From Acytostelium subglobosum LB1 (taxonomy: Eukaryota; Evosea; Eumycetozoa; Acytosteliales; Acytosteliaceae), in NCBI RefSeq assembly GCF_000787575.1, contig NW_012236507.1, forward strand, positions 440,253 to 504,252: DNA of 64,000 nucleotides. The letters run 5' to 3'. A model generated the notes under the pieces. The model was given only the letters and a program-made list of their open reading frames with translations, was not told the origin of the DNA and did no database searches. The translations under genes were made by a program, and so were the position numbers. This document shows, piece after piece, positions 22,428-34,915 of the stretch (the first letter of the stretch is position 1; every line of letters starts with the position of its first letter).

Positions 22428-24054
22428 TTACTTCTTCCTGGGGACCATGCATACCTCACATGAGTTGGTAGCATCGTCGTTCATTTGTTCGCAACAGGCA
22501 CACTTCCACTTGCCTGCAGGTGTAGCCTTGGACAACAGGTTGTTCTTGAACGATGTATCGGTGTCAAACACGAATCCTCCAGTCGATGGAGCAGATGTTG
22601 ATGGAGTGAAGCCGCCTGTGGATAGAGTGAATCCACCTGTTGATGGAGTGAAGCCTCCTGTTGATGGAGCAGATGTTGATGGAGTGAATCCGCCAGTGGA
22701 TGGCGTGAATCCACCAGATGTTGATGAAGTGAAGCCGGTGGCTGGAGGTGATGTAGTTGTGTTGTTCGATGATGCTTCGCTGCCAAACTTGATTGGACCG
22801 GAGCCAAAGGAGATGGAAGGTCCAGATGTTCCGAATGATGTGCTGGACTTGACATTGGCAAATAGTGCTGAGACAGGTGCTGCTGCTGGCTTGTTCTCAT
22901 CCTCTTTCTTTGGTGCTGGTCGTGGTACCATGCAGAGAGTGCATGACTTGTCGCTTGGTCCATTCATTTGTTCGCAGCAAAGACACTTCCATTTCTCATC
23001 CGTTGATGGCTTCTCGGCCTCCTTCTTTGGTGCTGGTCGTGGCACCATGCATACACTGCATGACTTGTCGGTGTCAGCATTCATCTGTTCGCAACATGCA
23101 CACTTCCACTTGCTGTCTGACTGCTGATTGGATGAAGACGTTGATGGTAGTGATGCGGTGCCTTTTGGATCGAATACAAAGCCTCCTGAGGAAGGTGCTG
23201 CAGCTGGCTTGAAACCACCAACACTGCTAGAGTTGGAGGTAGAAGTGGAAGAAGAGGAAAAGAGTGATGAACTGGAAGATGGCGTGAATCCTGTCGTAGT
23301 TGTTGGGGTGGTAGTGGAGTTGGAGGTCGATGTCGTAGGTTGCAATGAGAACACGTATCCTGAGCTGGAAGTGCCTTCCTCCTTCTTTGTGCCATTGCCA
23401 TTGCTTGAACCAAGTAGTGAAGAGGTCTGGCCAAACAATCCACCAGATGACAATGATCCAAACAGTGAAGTTTTGGTCGTGGAATCACTGGCTGTAGCTG
23501 TTGTGGCTGTTGGTATGTTGAAGTCGATTTTAAAGCCTGCGAATGGATTGGCGGCTGGTGCTGGGGCACTTGCTGCAGGTGTTGTTTCTACAGGCTTTGC
23601 TACTGCGGCTGCCTCTGGTGCTGCCACTGGTGCTGCTACTGGTGCTGCTGCCACTGGTATCTCAGCAGGGCGATTTCTTGGCTTTAACTTAAATATTCTA
23701 TATATGTTTGTGATCACATAAGATAGTTAGATATTGATCATTCTATCTCTGACTCTTACGCACTCCTGCTCCATCATCTGTCATTCATCCATCCTTCCAC
23801 CCATCTACCTGCATCCTCCTCACTTCATCATTGATATTACTTTCTTTTAGCTAACTCTTCTGGTGTAGCTCTTTCAAACTCTCCCTGTAATATAACATGT
23901 TGTTAGTTGGATACAAGTTGAGCGTGGCACTTCTGTCAATAACCATTCTTACATTGAACTTTGGTGCTTCCTCTTCTTCTGATCCATCCTCATCGCGGTA
24001 TCTATCTTTACTCAACTGGTGTGAGCTTTGTCTCTTTGATCTCTTATCAGACAT
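22428..24054 (-). CDS. nup50: Nup50-like nucleoporin with three RanBP2-type zinc fingers
   Basis: Three exons: 24054-23953, 23884-23841 and 23697-22428, giving 471 residues. Frames join as KFN-GEFERATPEELAKRK-IFKLKPRNR. The N terminus (basic/acidic start, G.F..AT.EELA.RKI.K.K.R) is the Nup50/Nup2 motif that in other species binds importin alpha. An Ala/Pro then FG-poor Ser/Thr/Gly region follows (GFKIDF, SLFGSLSSGGLFGQ). Three zinc fingers of the form WKC.CCEQMN....SC..CMVPR lie at about residues 243-270, 282-305 and 444-470. I see no Ran-binding domain at the C terminus, where Nup50 usually has one. It is therefore a Nup50 head on a Nup153-like finger tail. The exon-3 frame has no ATG, which is why the two small 5' exons are needed. 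Symbol is by similarity. Confidence 0.8.
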
Positions 24055-24137
24055 TATATGTTGTATTTGTATATGTTTGTTTGTTTTAAATGAATGAAAG
24101 AACGAAGAGATGTGCAGTCGTCTTTTCACGCACGACT

Positions 24138-24524
24138 TCATTGTTTGAAAGTGTCGACACTTTGAGAAATGCGCGCAACTTTGAGTACGCCTATGAATTC
24201 TTCTTCCTCCTCTCTTGTCCAATGTTGTTGTTCAGCTATCCCATTATTTAGTCTTGCAGTGATAAGTGAATCCAGTGAAGGATTGAAAGGATCCATCTCT
24301 GGATATATTAAATCACATCTTCGTTGACAAAAGTATAATGATGGAGGGCATATAAAGTCGGCTCGTTTACCCATCAGATTGGTACATGCTGAATAATCAC
24401 CAAAGCATGCTACATAACATAATGATATTCTTGCTTCCACTATTTCTCCATTGATTGGTTGTCCTATTATTATTATTACAAATAATATCATAAAGTAGAA
24501 GTATAAGTTATTACAAGTTGTCAT
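24138..24524 (-). CDS. Small secreted Cys-containing protein, unknown
   Basis: 128 residues, one exon. The N terminus has a long hydrophobic stretch (LYFYFMILFVIIIIG) that would act as a signal peptide. The mature part has six cysteines in a compact region (CYVACFGDYSAC, CPPSLYFCQRRC), then an acidic tail (TREEEEEFIGVL). I do not recognise the family. The cysteine spacing suggests a disulfide-bonded secreted peptide. It lies only 83 bases upstream of the nucleoporin start on the same strand, an unusually tight gap for this window. Confidence 0.6.
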   Translation of the reverse strand: MTTCNNLYFYFMILFVIIIIGQPINGEIVEARISLCYVACFGDYSACTNLMGKRADFICPPSLYFCQRRCDLIYPEMDPFNPSLDSLITARLNNGIAEQQHWTREEEEEFIGVLKVARISQSVDTFKQ

Positions 24525-24783
24525 AGTTTGTTAATTAGTTATTAGTATGAAAAGATGTATAATGAAGTGTTATAGAGTGGAAACAACAATGATATGATAT
24601 ATATTACATTTGTATGTAACATTAATTATGTGTATGATGAGTGATTGATCTTCCAAATCGGGTAAACGAATTATCTTTCACACACTCACATACACTAGAA
24701 AGTGAATGTCGTTTTGTTACAAACAATGATGTACCATTCACTTATCAGCCCTTCATAGACATAAAGATACTACATATACAAAC

Positions 24784-27700
24784 ATGTTGACACGCACAGC
24801 ATGTCTGTGCTCATCTGCTGCGGCCAGACGAGCAAGTCTTGGCGCTGCACTACGATTGATGAGCATTGCTCATCCATCACTTTCACTCTCACATTCATAC
24901 TCATCATCATCATCTAATAATAATAATGACAACAAGTCTAGTCCACCATTCAAATCCACATCATCATCATCCACATTATCTTCCACATCATCATCATCAT
25001 CAGATAGCAGGCAACCGAAACCTCGACAAACCAATGATACAATAAGGAACATCATCCAGGCAATCCAAACAGACATGGAGAAGAGTATAAGCCTGTAATG
25101 TATGTGCCAAGCGTACACCACAAGAACAGGAGATGGCTAATACCAACAACATCCAACAACAACAACAACAACAGGATAACATCATTCATTGACTATTCAA
25201 TATCAAAGAACCATGCCATTGGCAATCAATTGAACATGTTTGCAAAGTTAGCTCATGAGAATCGAGCCAACTCTAACTACCCAAAATGCATAAGCGTGAT
25301 CGTTAGAGGCTTCTGCGAGACGGGACAGGCCGAGCAAGCTGTGCCCCACCTCTCAGCCAAGACCTCGGCTAACGTCTATGATACAGTGTTCGGGGCAATG
25401 ATCAGTCAGATCAAGAAGCGACAGAAACAACAGCAATCAGAGAACAACAACACCAAGCAACTAGTGTTGGACAAGAATGATCCCACTGTCATAGGCATCG
25501 AGAACATGATAAAGATGCTGTCAATCATTGATCTTGGATCGACATCGGTCGACGCCTATGTGATTTCCGCGCACCTGCTCTTTGGGCGGGAGGCCCAAGC
25601 GCTAAAGGTGTTCCAGGCGACGGCCACCAAGCCAAAGCAGCTCGTCTATTACAATCCGTTGCTGAACTTCCTCAACTACTATGTCAGCCGCGGGCGCCAC
25701 GTCGAGTCGATCACATTCTTCAGCGAGAATATCAAACATTACATTGGCTTCCTCGAGTCGCGCCACTTTCTCACCTACCTGATGGACATCAGGCGCGCAG
25801 GTCTCAATGAGGACTATCTGCTGGACAAGTTGCGCGAGGACGGCCTGTTGCCGTCGGCCGAGCACCCTCGCGCCACCATCAACCTCGCTGTCTACATGCT
25901 CGAGACGGGCCGCCACGTTGAAGCACGCAAGCTTTACAACCGATACTTGACACAGGGTGGCAAGCCCGAGCAATGGATGCACTTCCAGTTCATGCGCGAA
26001 GCAGTCCTGCGCGGGGACTTTGAGACGGCCATGTCGTGGCTGGTCAATGCGCGCTTCCACAACTTTGTACCCAGCTTCGCCACGACCCAAAGCCTCGTGG
26101 CCATCTTGTTGGACAAGCAGCAGGACGATCTAATCAAAGAGTTCACCGACATGGTGACGTCAGCGGGTCCCAAACACGGCCTGCTGCCCAAGCTCATTGT
26201 GTTTAATGAGTTCTCGACGAACCCGGCACGACGTGAGTTTGCCCAGACTCTGATCGCGCGGCTCAAGCAGGTCGACGTGCTTGATCAGACAGCATTCACC
26301 AACCAGATCATCCGATGCTACCTGCAGCTGGACCAGTACGAGCGTGCCCTGCTCTGGCACGGCCGCCGCATCACCGAGCTCAACCTGCCCATCGACACGT
26401 ACAACGTCTACAACTTTATGGTCTACCACAAGCGCCACCAAGACCATGCGCTCGAGGAGTACTGGAACAAGATACGCACGTCAATGAACATCGATCGCTC
26501 CTACGAGGACAAAGCCAAAGCGGACTACGACGTGTTCTCCTTCCTGATCGACCTGGACGCACTCGCGAACCTAGGCTCCCGCAGCGAGCTGGAGAGCCTG
26601 ATCAAGAAGCCGAGCAGCCAGTCGATTGGCGTCGTGCCATTCGTCGACGTGAGCAAGTTCGAGGGCCGTCGCGTAGCCACACCGCTTGAGACAAAGCTGT
26701 TGGACGCCATCGCCCGCAAAGATTACGGCGCGGCGATGTCCGCGCTCACACTGCAGTTCGCGGTCAGCTCCACGGACATGGAGCGACAGATCCCGATTGG
26801 AACCTCGCTGTTGCAGGCGGCCACACTCCTGCAGGCGATGGACGACAAGAAGTTCCTGGCATTCTTGGAGGACGCCAGCAAGGTACCAGTCGCAATCAAA
26901 CAGCTATTGTTCAACCCGGCGTACCATGCCAACCAGCTGCGTACCAACCTTGAGAACGAGCTCAGACTGCTGGCAACATACCCGCAATCAATGTACATCC
27001 ACTCGACCACAATATGGAACAGCATTTTCATTGGACTGATCTTGATCAGGAATGCCCACTCGATCGAACTTGCCAACAAGGTTTACGACCACATGATCGC
27101 GCGTGGTATGTCCACCCAGCAGACTGCATTCGACGCCTATGCCGACCTGTATTGCCAGCGCACGACTACATTGCCCGGCCCAACGGCCGAGATGGAGCAG
27201 CACATGTGCAAGTTCGCCCAACAGAATGCCATCCTATGGACCAAGTGCAACAACTTTATAGTCGAATACTTGTTGCGCCACAATCGCACGGACGAAGCTT
27301 TGGCCGCATGGAACAACATGGTGGGCAAGGAAAAGCTGCGTCCGGACTTCTACACTGCGCAGGTCGGTCTGCGGCTGGCGCTGGCCATCCATCCAGGCGG
27401 CCTGCCATCCGATGTCACTAGCTCCAAGGAATGGGAGGGCATACTGCGCGGCGTGACAGCTGGCGACGCCGCCCACTTCCACGGCTGTCTGATCGCGCAC
27501 CTCGCCAGCACCAAGGCCGACACCCGTACCCTGGAGCGTCTGATCCGCCGCGGACACCCCGGCAAGCACGGCACCGAGCTGAATAACGTGACGATGGTGA
27601 TGCGCGAGCTGTACCAGCATCCAAGTCTTCTGGTCGCCTACTTTGAGGACTATGCGGCCACGTGTCACCGACCGCTCACACATCTCGAAGCGTACGCGCA

Positions 27701-27959
27701 CCATCTAGTCGGCGAGGCCAACCTCCAAGTCAAGTCGGAGCATACCTCCAAGCTTCTCCAATCAATCAAGACCGTACCAAACATCACTCGCAAGTATCCA
27801 GACGTCACATCCTACACCGATCAAGCAATCGACAATATGATACAAGCGCACAATCAATTCCAAAGCAACCCAAACACAACAACAACAAAGTCATCTTCAT
27901 CATCACCTGGCGACTCTTCATCCAGTTCTTCCGGAAAGCCCAGTTTAGACCAAGCTTAG
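24784..27959 (+). CDS. PPR-like mitochondrial protein (family member 2)
   Basis: Two exons: 24784-25094 and 25175-27959, giving 1031 residues with the join SIS-L-ITSFIDYS. The N terminus MLTRTACLCSSAAARRASLG lacks acids and is rich in Ala/Arg/Ser, a clear mitochondrial presequence. A Ser/Asn spacer follows. The body is helical repeats of PPR type (NYPKCISVIVRGFCETGQAE, ATINLAVYMLETGRHVEARK, IIRCYLQLDQYERALLWHGR). The block LQLDQYERALLWHGRRITEL aligns closely with LQLDQYEMALTWYARRQIDL in the gene at 36712-39425. It is probably an organelle RNA-binding or mitoribosome-associated protein (inference). Coding G+C is high, as in its relatives. Confidence 0.76.
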
Positions 27960-28558
27960 ACTATGTTCCAACATCCATCCAACCATCCTACCGTCAATCC
28001 AGCAAGTTCAACCTGGCCATTCATTCAATCATTGCCATTGGCTGGTCAGCTCGCCAGGCATCACTCAACCACGCACATACTCTCATCCACACATACCATC
28101 AACCAACTGATTGAGATAGTGTGAGTGAGTGTGATGTCAATGCCTGGGATGTGGGAAAGTGGAACGAACTCTCTTTTCAAAATGAAATCTTTGTTTGTGT
28201 GACACAAGAATACCTGGTTGTCTCACTGACACACACAGAGTCGCATTAGTGACCTGGTTATCACTCCACACACTCGTTTTCTATTTTCTTTTTTTTTGTT
28301 TTATTTTTATAACATTGTGAATGAGTGAGTTGGTGAGACCAGTTTTTATCAATTTTTTTAGAGTGCACACATAACCAGAGATTCATTATTCTTGACACTC
28401 TTCTTCCATCCCTCTCCCTTCCCACTCACTAACACACTCACTCACTGCAACTTGAACGTTCCAACCTCTGCAGAACTTATTACTCTATATATCTATCTAT
28501 TATTTATATAAAACATATACATTAATATACATATTATATATATACTAGGAACATAAAG
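27960..28558. other. Intergenic region, 0.6 kb
   Basis: No gene seen. It holds T-rich runs (about 28280-28305), ACTC/TCAC tracts and an AT-rich (TATA)-type leader just before the next start codon. Confidence 0.5.
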
Positions 28559-29907
28559 ATGAAGTTGATTACATTGTTCTTGGTTGCCTCCGTGCTGTGC
28601 GGACTCACTCTGGCATCCCTCAACATCCCAATCATTGGATGGTCCTCCCAAAAGTATGATCGATCATTCAATCATTCATTCATTCAATCAATCAAACATC
28701 AGCAGCAACAGGGGAACAATAATATCATCATTAATTGGATCATCATCAGTGTCATTATTTGGCACGATCAATCAAACAATCAATGACACTATGAACGCGA
28801 CTTGACGACTTGATGAATGAATGAATGAATATGACACAAATACTTGGACCAACAACTAACAAACAAACAATCAATCAATCAAACAAATAATAGTGCCTTT
28901 ATAAAGTCAGAGATCTTTGATACATACTCTTCTGAACAGTTCAGAGAGATGCTGTCCAACTTGGTCAGCGGACAGTCTAGCGATATCGTCAATTCAATCA
29001 AGCCAGAGCTGATCACCATCTTTGTCGAGCAACAGCTGCGCACTGATGAGTTGTCCAGCCTGTTTGACAGCTACAGCAACCAGCCAGCAAGCAAGGTTGC
29101 ATCACTCAAGAGCAACATCGAGGCTGCTCGCACATCGATCTTCATCCCATACGTCAGCACCTCTGGCTCATTCCTCTCATCAGTCCTTTCGACAATCTCT
29201 ATCGATGGCACCATCTACGTCGCCACCGAGTCCAACTCTGACTTCCATGTTAACGGTGCATCATACATCCGTTTGAACCAGATCAAGGCTGTATGTATAC
29301 AAAGTGTGATTACTGTGGCGTGGCGTGGCAGGCGGGAGAGTGACGCGCCATCGTTGATTGATCACATGACTAACTTCCATCACCTCACTCACTCAATCAT
29401 TCATTCATTCATTAGACTGCCTCCTCATCAATCTCCAACAACAAGGTCGACATTCTTGTTGTTGTTCTCCCAGAGGACAACCAAAGTACGTGTATGGATG
29501 ATTGATTGATCGATTGGATACCGAGTGTTTCCATCTCGCGCGAACATCAAGCTAACACATCCACCTCACTTCCAAACAAAACAGACCAATACTTTGAGCA
29601 GATCAACAGCGTTGAGGGCAACTCTGTCAACTTCTTCACCGCTGAGAACCCAACTCCACTGGGCTTCACGATGAAGTTTGAGCAGGAGAAGCAGGCAGTC
29701 TACGACGCTGCCGTGTTGGCCGACTCCAACAGCACCACCAACGGCACCAACTCCACTAGCGACTACATCAACTACTTCCCAGGTCCAGTGTTGGAGGCCT
29801 ACCTCATTGTATTCATCTTGCTGGTCATTCTCTTTGCCGGCATCTGTTGTATTGCCGACCTGCAAGTGCCCGACAAGTACGAGGCTCCCAAGCAGAAGGT
29901 CCTCTAA
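28559..29907 (+). CDS. Type I membrane protein similar to V-ATPase accessory subunit S1/Ac45
   Basis: Four exons: 28559-28653, 28894-29290, 29416-29485 and 29585-29907, giving 294 residues. Frames join as SQ-N-AFIKSE, IKA-TASSSIS and EDNQ-N-QYFEQ. The first intron is long for this window (240 nt). Seen: a signal peptide (MKLITLFLVASVLCGLTLA), a luminal domain, several N-linked glycosylation sites near the C terminus, one transmembrane helix (AYLIVFILLVILFAGICC) and a short cytosolic tail (DLQVPDKYEAPKQKVL). This layout and the tail resemble the Ac45/BIG1/Voa1 family that helps assemble the V-ATPase V0 sector in the ER and endosomes. The luminal similarity is weak, so the call is tentative. 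An unrelated type I membrane protein is the alternative. Confidence 0.55.
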
Positions 29908-30277
29908 AGAGGAGGTGTCATTGAAGCGTTCGTCTATCTAATTTGTTGTTGTTCTGTCGTCCGTCCGTCCCCTGGGATGGGGCGCGGGCAAGGGCGCGGG
30001 CAACAACATAAACGCCTCTACACCGGCGCGCCACAGTTTGCTTTGATCGGCCAACTACAGCGCTCGCCTAGTTAATTAAACATAACCACTGAACACTTAC
30101 TACCAACTCCCAAGCCAAACAATAAACCCTCGCTCTATCTCTTTATACTAATACTACGACGACGACGACTACTACTTGTACAACGTGGCGGCAGAGTGGC
30201 CTGCCAATCGTTTAATGATGAAGAGGGAGCAGCTATATATAACAGTCGGTGCGCAGAGAGAGAGCTCGCTCTCACGT
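29908..30277. other. Convergent 3' region with G-runs
   Basis: Two genes end toward each other here. The stretch 29974-30000 has five G-runs (GGG-GGGG-GGG-GGG-GGG), a likely quadruplex. It is also more GC-rich than other intergenic DNA in the window (GGCGCGCC at about 30024). No gene seen. Confidence 0.6.
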
Positions 30278-31482
30278 CTACACGTTGCCCGGGCCAGCGG
30301 ACGGCGACGACGACGAATCCTCGTCGGTGGTGGTGGTGCCAGTGGACGTGTCGATGTCGATTGAGGGCATAGGCGGCGACAGCTCACCCATGGGGATGTC
30401 GGCACCGACCTTAATGTTGTCGTTGGCGCAGTCGCCGTCCTCTTCGCCAGAGAACATGCCATTGTTGTTTCCAGAGTTCTTGGCGGCGCCGCGGCTCGAG
30501 CTGTATGGCGACGGGTTGTTGTTGTTCTTGTTCTTCTCCAGCACCTGCGCAGTCTCCAGACAGAAGCCAAACACAGTGAACACCTTCAACACCTTGGCAC
30601 CGATGTAACGCCACAGCAGAGGGTTGTTGTAGACAAACACCACACTGGCGTAGAAGCCGTGCGACACACTGAAGTAGGTGTGCAGCAGGTTGATGGCGTA
30701 GGGGTAGCTGCCCAACGAGTTGAGGATACGGTTGATGACGGCAAAGATCCAACAGATGAGGAACACAAAGATGTAGTTAACCAACTTGAACTGGTAAGAC
30801 ATATGCTTGTCCTTGTTCTCCGAGACACCCTTGTGGATCACTTGGTAGGTGTAGTGACAGGTCATGCCGACCAGTATAGCTGCCAACAAGAAGATCAAGA
30901 GGAATGGTCCGTAGAAGAGTCCGAATCTGTAGCCTGTGTACTCTGTGCCAATCCAGCACCAACTTCCTACAAACTCCACAGTGTTCTCAGCCAACATTGT
31001 GACCGTACTGATTATGGGTAGTCCCCAACAAGCAAAGAAGTAGTACTTCTCCAATTTCTCTATCTCTTGATATCTTTTCACAATCAACAAATAGATGCTA
31101 ATAGCTAAAGTTTAGAAGTATTGTATTAGTGTGTTTCCGTGTTTCGGTAAATCCGGGGGAGTTTCCCTGTTTCCTTGTTTCCAAACATACCTAGACATAG
31201 AGTCCAAAGCCAACAACTTAGACTACCATAGGTAATGACGATTGCGTAGAGATAACATGAGAATGAGTTTGTTTCGGATGCTTTGGTAAGTGTCAGGATG
31301 AATGCAATGAGGTCTTTGATGAATGATGTGATGCAGAAACAAGAGATAACTCTTGTGACATGGTTTCGAAGTAGTTTCAGCCTCCAAAAGGCTACCAATA
31401 CACTGAATGCTCCAATAATCGATGTAACGTCAGCAAAGAGCAATACAACTTCCAACACAATATCCTCTGTGTCTGTTGTCAT
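30278..31482 (-). CDS. cAMP receptor-like G-protein-coupled receptor
   Basis: Two exons: 31482-31191 and 31104-30278, giving 372 residues with the join [19 protein letters not shown]. Seven hydrophobic segments are present. Family features of the dictyostelid cAMP receptor/Crl class (family E) are visible. They include the early segment [20 protein letters not shown], the conserved Cys in [32 protein letters not shown], and WCWIGTEY in the second extracellular loop. NRILNSLG lies in the sixth helix region. The cytosolic tail is rich in Ser, Thr and Asp, suited to phosphorylation-based desensitisation. Whether it binds cAMP is not decided by sequence. The intron carries GGAAAC repeats like those in the intron near 18003. 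Confidence 0.9.
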
Positions 31483-32844
31483 GATTGATTGATTGAGTGA
31501 TATAGTTGGTTGATTGATTTAGTTGAAATTGGATAGATATTCGAGGGAATATTGGTTGGTCCTTCCAATAACTAACTAAATATTTTTGGTAGAATAACTG
31601 GATGGACTAATTGATAATAGGTATGGTTTGGAAATTGATGCCAAGGATAGAGGTTGGTTGACGGTACAGTGATCAGAAACAATCAAATGGTGCAAATTGC
31701 ACCACATTGGTGCAACAGTTACAGCAACAACAAGAAGGAGCAACAAGTTGCCACAGCATCTCAATGATGGATGGAAGGAAGGATGGATATACCAATAGAT
31801 ACCCTTTACCATTCTCTCACTCTCTCACTCTATCACTCACTCACTTACTCTCAACCTTCCTTCGTATCATTATAATTATATGTATGTATGATTGAATGTA
31901 TTTATCTTCATCTTCATCGCTCACAGGCGAGGCAACCACCTCCTCACCGGCCATATTGCCAACTCGCCATTGGCACCACAGTGTGATCAGACAGAGACAC
32001 AGTACCAATACTTAAAATAAGGTAGGTACGGTAAGGTAAGTTATGTTAGGGTTAGTGGTCATGTGATAAATGACCCACCCATAGTTGAGTAGGTGTTAGT
32101 GAGTGGGAGTGATCAGTCGGGTTAGGTGATTGATTGAGTGAGTGAGTGATGGTCCACACACACACAAACACAAAGATTATCTCTGGTATTGATTCGAATG
32201 AATAAGAATGGCACATGGTAGGTAGGTATATTCAAGACCTCAATACTATACCTACACACACATATACAGGGTATATATCTCTTTGATTCATTAATTGTAT
32301 GATATTTGAAATCCATTTTATTGTCCAGATGGCAGGTTCATCGCAGGTGATATCTTGAGATAGAGTATGGTCGAGTTACTCGACCAAACCCATCAACCTC
32401 ACCCTCATTCCACACCTCATTGGTCGCACTGGATCACATTTGCGCATTCTTGTTATCAACAACTATCAACACTACACAATACATGTCTTATCAATACTAT
32501 TAATAGGACATCCATCCATCCATCCATCCACTGTATTTGTTCATTGCCAATGAATGAGTGGGATGCTGGAAGTGCACATAACAATGTTAATTGATCATTG
32601 GTCATTAATTGACTGATTGAGTGAATGAGTGAGTGAATGGGAGTTGCGTGAGATGCGTAAATGTGTCCAAGAATACAATGGATCGAGATTGGTTATGTTC
32701 AGGAAACGTAGTACGTCTGATTATTAGAACAACTATTCTGTTGAACTGACCTACCCTCAACCCTCAACCCTCGATCCAACCCTCAACCCTCGATCAAATA
32801 CTCGATCAAACATTCACATAACTTATCTTATCTTATTTAATTAT
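31483..32844. other. Intergenic region, 1.4 kb
   Basis: The GPCR gene upstream and the desaturase 3' end face this region. No gene or tRNA seen. It contains TGAT/TCAC tracts, CATC tetramers (about 32508-32530) and an ACCCTCA/ACCCTCG tract (32753-32792) close to the desaturase stop codon. Confidence 0.5.
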
Positions 32845-34301
32845 TTACTTTGTCTTCTTGCTGTTGATTGGCTGTCTGACATAGTCTGGGTCATTGCCCA
32901 TACGGTAGAGGTAGTTGATATGTGACTTGATGGCCTCGGTGAAGTTGGCCTTAAAGTGGTACTTGACGCCAAACTCTTGGCACACCTCCTTGAGGATGGG
33001 CACCAACTGTGGATAGTAGTCCTGCGAGATTGATGGCAGCAAATGGTGAACGACTTGATGGTTGAGTCCTCCCGACAGGAAGTTGCAGGCGATCGAGCCG
33101 TGGCCATAGTCCTGGGTGGTCTTCATCTGGGAGATGGCCCAGTCCTCCTCGAACTGGCTTGGCTCCTCGGGCTTGTCTGGGGTGGCGTAGAAAGTCAGGT
33201 CGTCGGCAATGTGCGACACCTGGAAGTTGATGGTCAGGTACCAGCCGTGCATCAGTTCGGCCAACACAAAGAAGACGGCCAGATCGGCGACCGAGTGGTA
33301 CTGCAGGGGCAGGATGAAACGGAAAATGATGAACGAAGCCTTGCCGACCAGATAGGAGGTCGTGTCAAAGGTGGTTGGTGGGCCGACGCGAATGGGGCCG
33401 TTGAAGTGTCTGATGAAAGCCTCGACGTCCTGCAGACGGGTCTTCATTGTGTACAGTCCGTAGAGGATTGGCGCGTAGATGTGCTGGTACTTGTGGTACC
33501 ACTCGCGGCGCTGGTATGGTGTGACAACACGGAAGTCGACCTCGCCCTCGCCGACATCGGGGTCAGCGCCACGGACGTTAGTGTAGAGGTGGTGGCCAAT
33601 GACGTGCTGGTGATTCCAGGCAAAGAAGGAGGCACCGGTCACAAAGTTGAAGAAGGCGCCCAAGGCCTTCCAGACGAGTGGGTTGTGCGAGACGGCAGCG
33701 TGACTGGCGTCGTGCATCATGTGCATGGCGAGCCAAGCCTGCGACACGCCAAACATGAGGGCGAGCAGACAGTTGAGGGCAAAGTTGGAGGTGAGGTAGT
33801 GGGCCATCAGGTAGACGACAATGTCGAGCAGCACGACAAAGGACAGACGTGTCACCATCGACACGGACATCTGTGGGTCCTGCTGCGTGGCCTTGAAGTG
33901 TGCGCGCACGCGCTCCCTCAGCGACGAGTAGAACTTGCTCTTTGCAACGTACTTGGGGTGCTCCATCGAGGACAACACTCCCACCTGGTATTTGCCAATT
34001 ATCGCTTGTGGCTTATCAGACATTGGGTGATAGCTCTCAAACAAGTTGGTAACATCACGTCCAGCAGACAACAACAATATCTCCTTTCCACCTGGATGTT
34101 CTGGTACCCATCTATTCATTCATTCCAATTGATTGATTTGATTGATTGATTGAGTGAGTGAGTTGATGTTGAATGATTGAATGATCACGTGTTTTCAACA
34201 TACTTGGTTATATCGTATATCTTTCCGTCGATGGCTACCCAGCAGTCATCTTCAGTGTTATGTTTGGCCAACTCGGACCAAGAGTACTGCTTACCAGACA
34301 T
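32845..34301 (-). CDS. Cytochrome b5-fused front-end fatty acid desaturase
   Basis: Two exons: 34301-34204 and 34111-32845, giving 454 residues with the join YDIT-K-WVPEHPGG. The N-terminal 90 residues are a cytochrome b5 domain (DCWVAIDGKIYDITKW, HPGGKE). The membrane part has the three histidine boxes of front-end desaturases: HDASH, HQHVIGHH, and QVVHH with the Gln replacing the first His. Hydrophobic segments lie between them. Such enzymes introduce double bases of unsaturation on the carboxyl side of existing double bonds, in the ER with cytochrome b5 as electron donor. D. discoideum has two delta-5 desaturases of this type. Delta-5 is likely but the regioselectivity is not readable. Confidence 0.93.
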
Positions 34302-34915
34302 GTGTATATGTTATAAATATAGATATAAATATGATTGATTGATTGAATGAATGAATGAATGGATGTGGATGGTGTAAAATGAACTTTGATTGATGTTGCT
34401 AACAACAGTAGCTGCAAGCGTACTCCCTCTTACTCACTCTCACTCAAACAACAAGCAAGAAACACGGTTGGGAGTGAAGAATCCCAACTCGTCATACGTT
34501 GGTGTTGACTTTAGTGAGTGCTGTTGAGTGAGCCCCTAACGCAAAAAGGTTGTTGAAGGTGCTAGACGCGACCTCTAACTCGTTTTGTTGAGCCAAACTC
34601 TCCAGCACCAACACTTTCCTTTTTCAAAAGTCGATGGAAAATTACAAGTGATGGGGTACTCGGATCAGTTGCGCATAACCTTGATTCATTCGTTTTACAA
34701 ATATCCAATGACAGTTAGAGTAGGGAAGGGAGTAGTCGCGTGAAACGAGGGGAGAGACAAAGAGAACGCGAAGAGATGTGTGTCTCGAGATGGACCACAG
34801 GCTGGATCGAAGGGTCCGTTCGGCAACTGGGTTGGATTCCGTGTGGTCCAAACATGGACGAATGAATGGAAAGATTGATTGATTGAGTGAGCCTATGCTC
34901 TGGACTCGGGTCAAT
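34302..34915. other. Intergenic region, 0.6 kb
   Basis: Promoter side of the desaturase and 3' side of NSUN6. A short hairpin (GGTGCT ... AGCACC, 34558-34609) is present but does not fold as a tRNA. No gene seen. Confidence 0.5.

Noticed and set aside
24784-25098. Separate 104-residue gene upstream of the second PPR-like frame
   Set aside because: A GT donor at 25095 and a CAACAG acceptor at 25174 join the two frames cleanly, so this is the first exon.
34558-34609. tRNA-like hairpin with GGTGCT/AGCACC ends
   Set aside because: Only 52 nt, with no anticodon arm, no T-loop sequence and no match to a tRNA fold. A chance hairpin is more likely.
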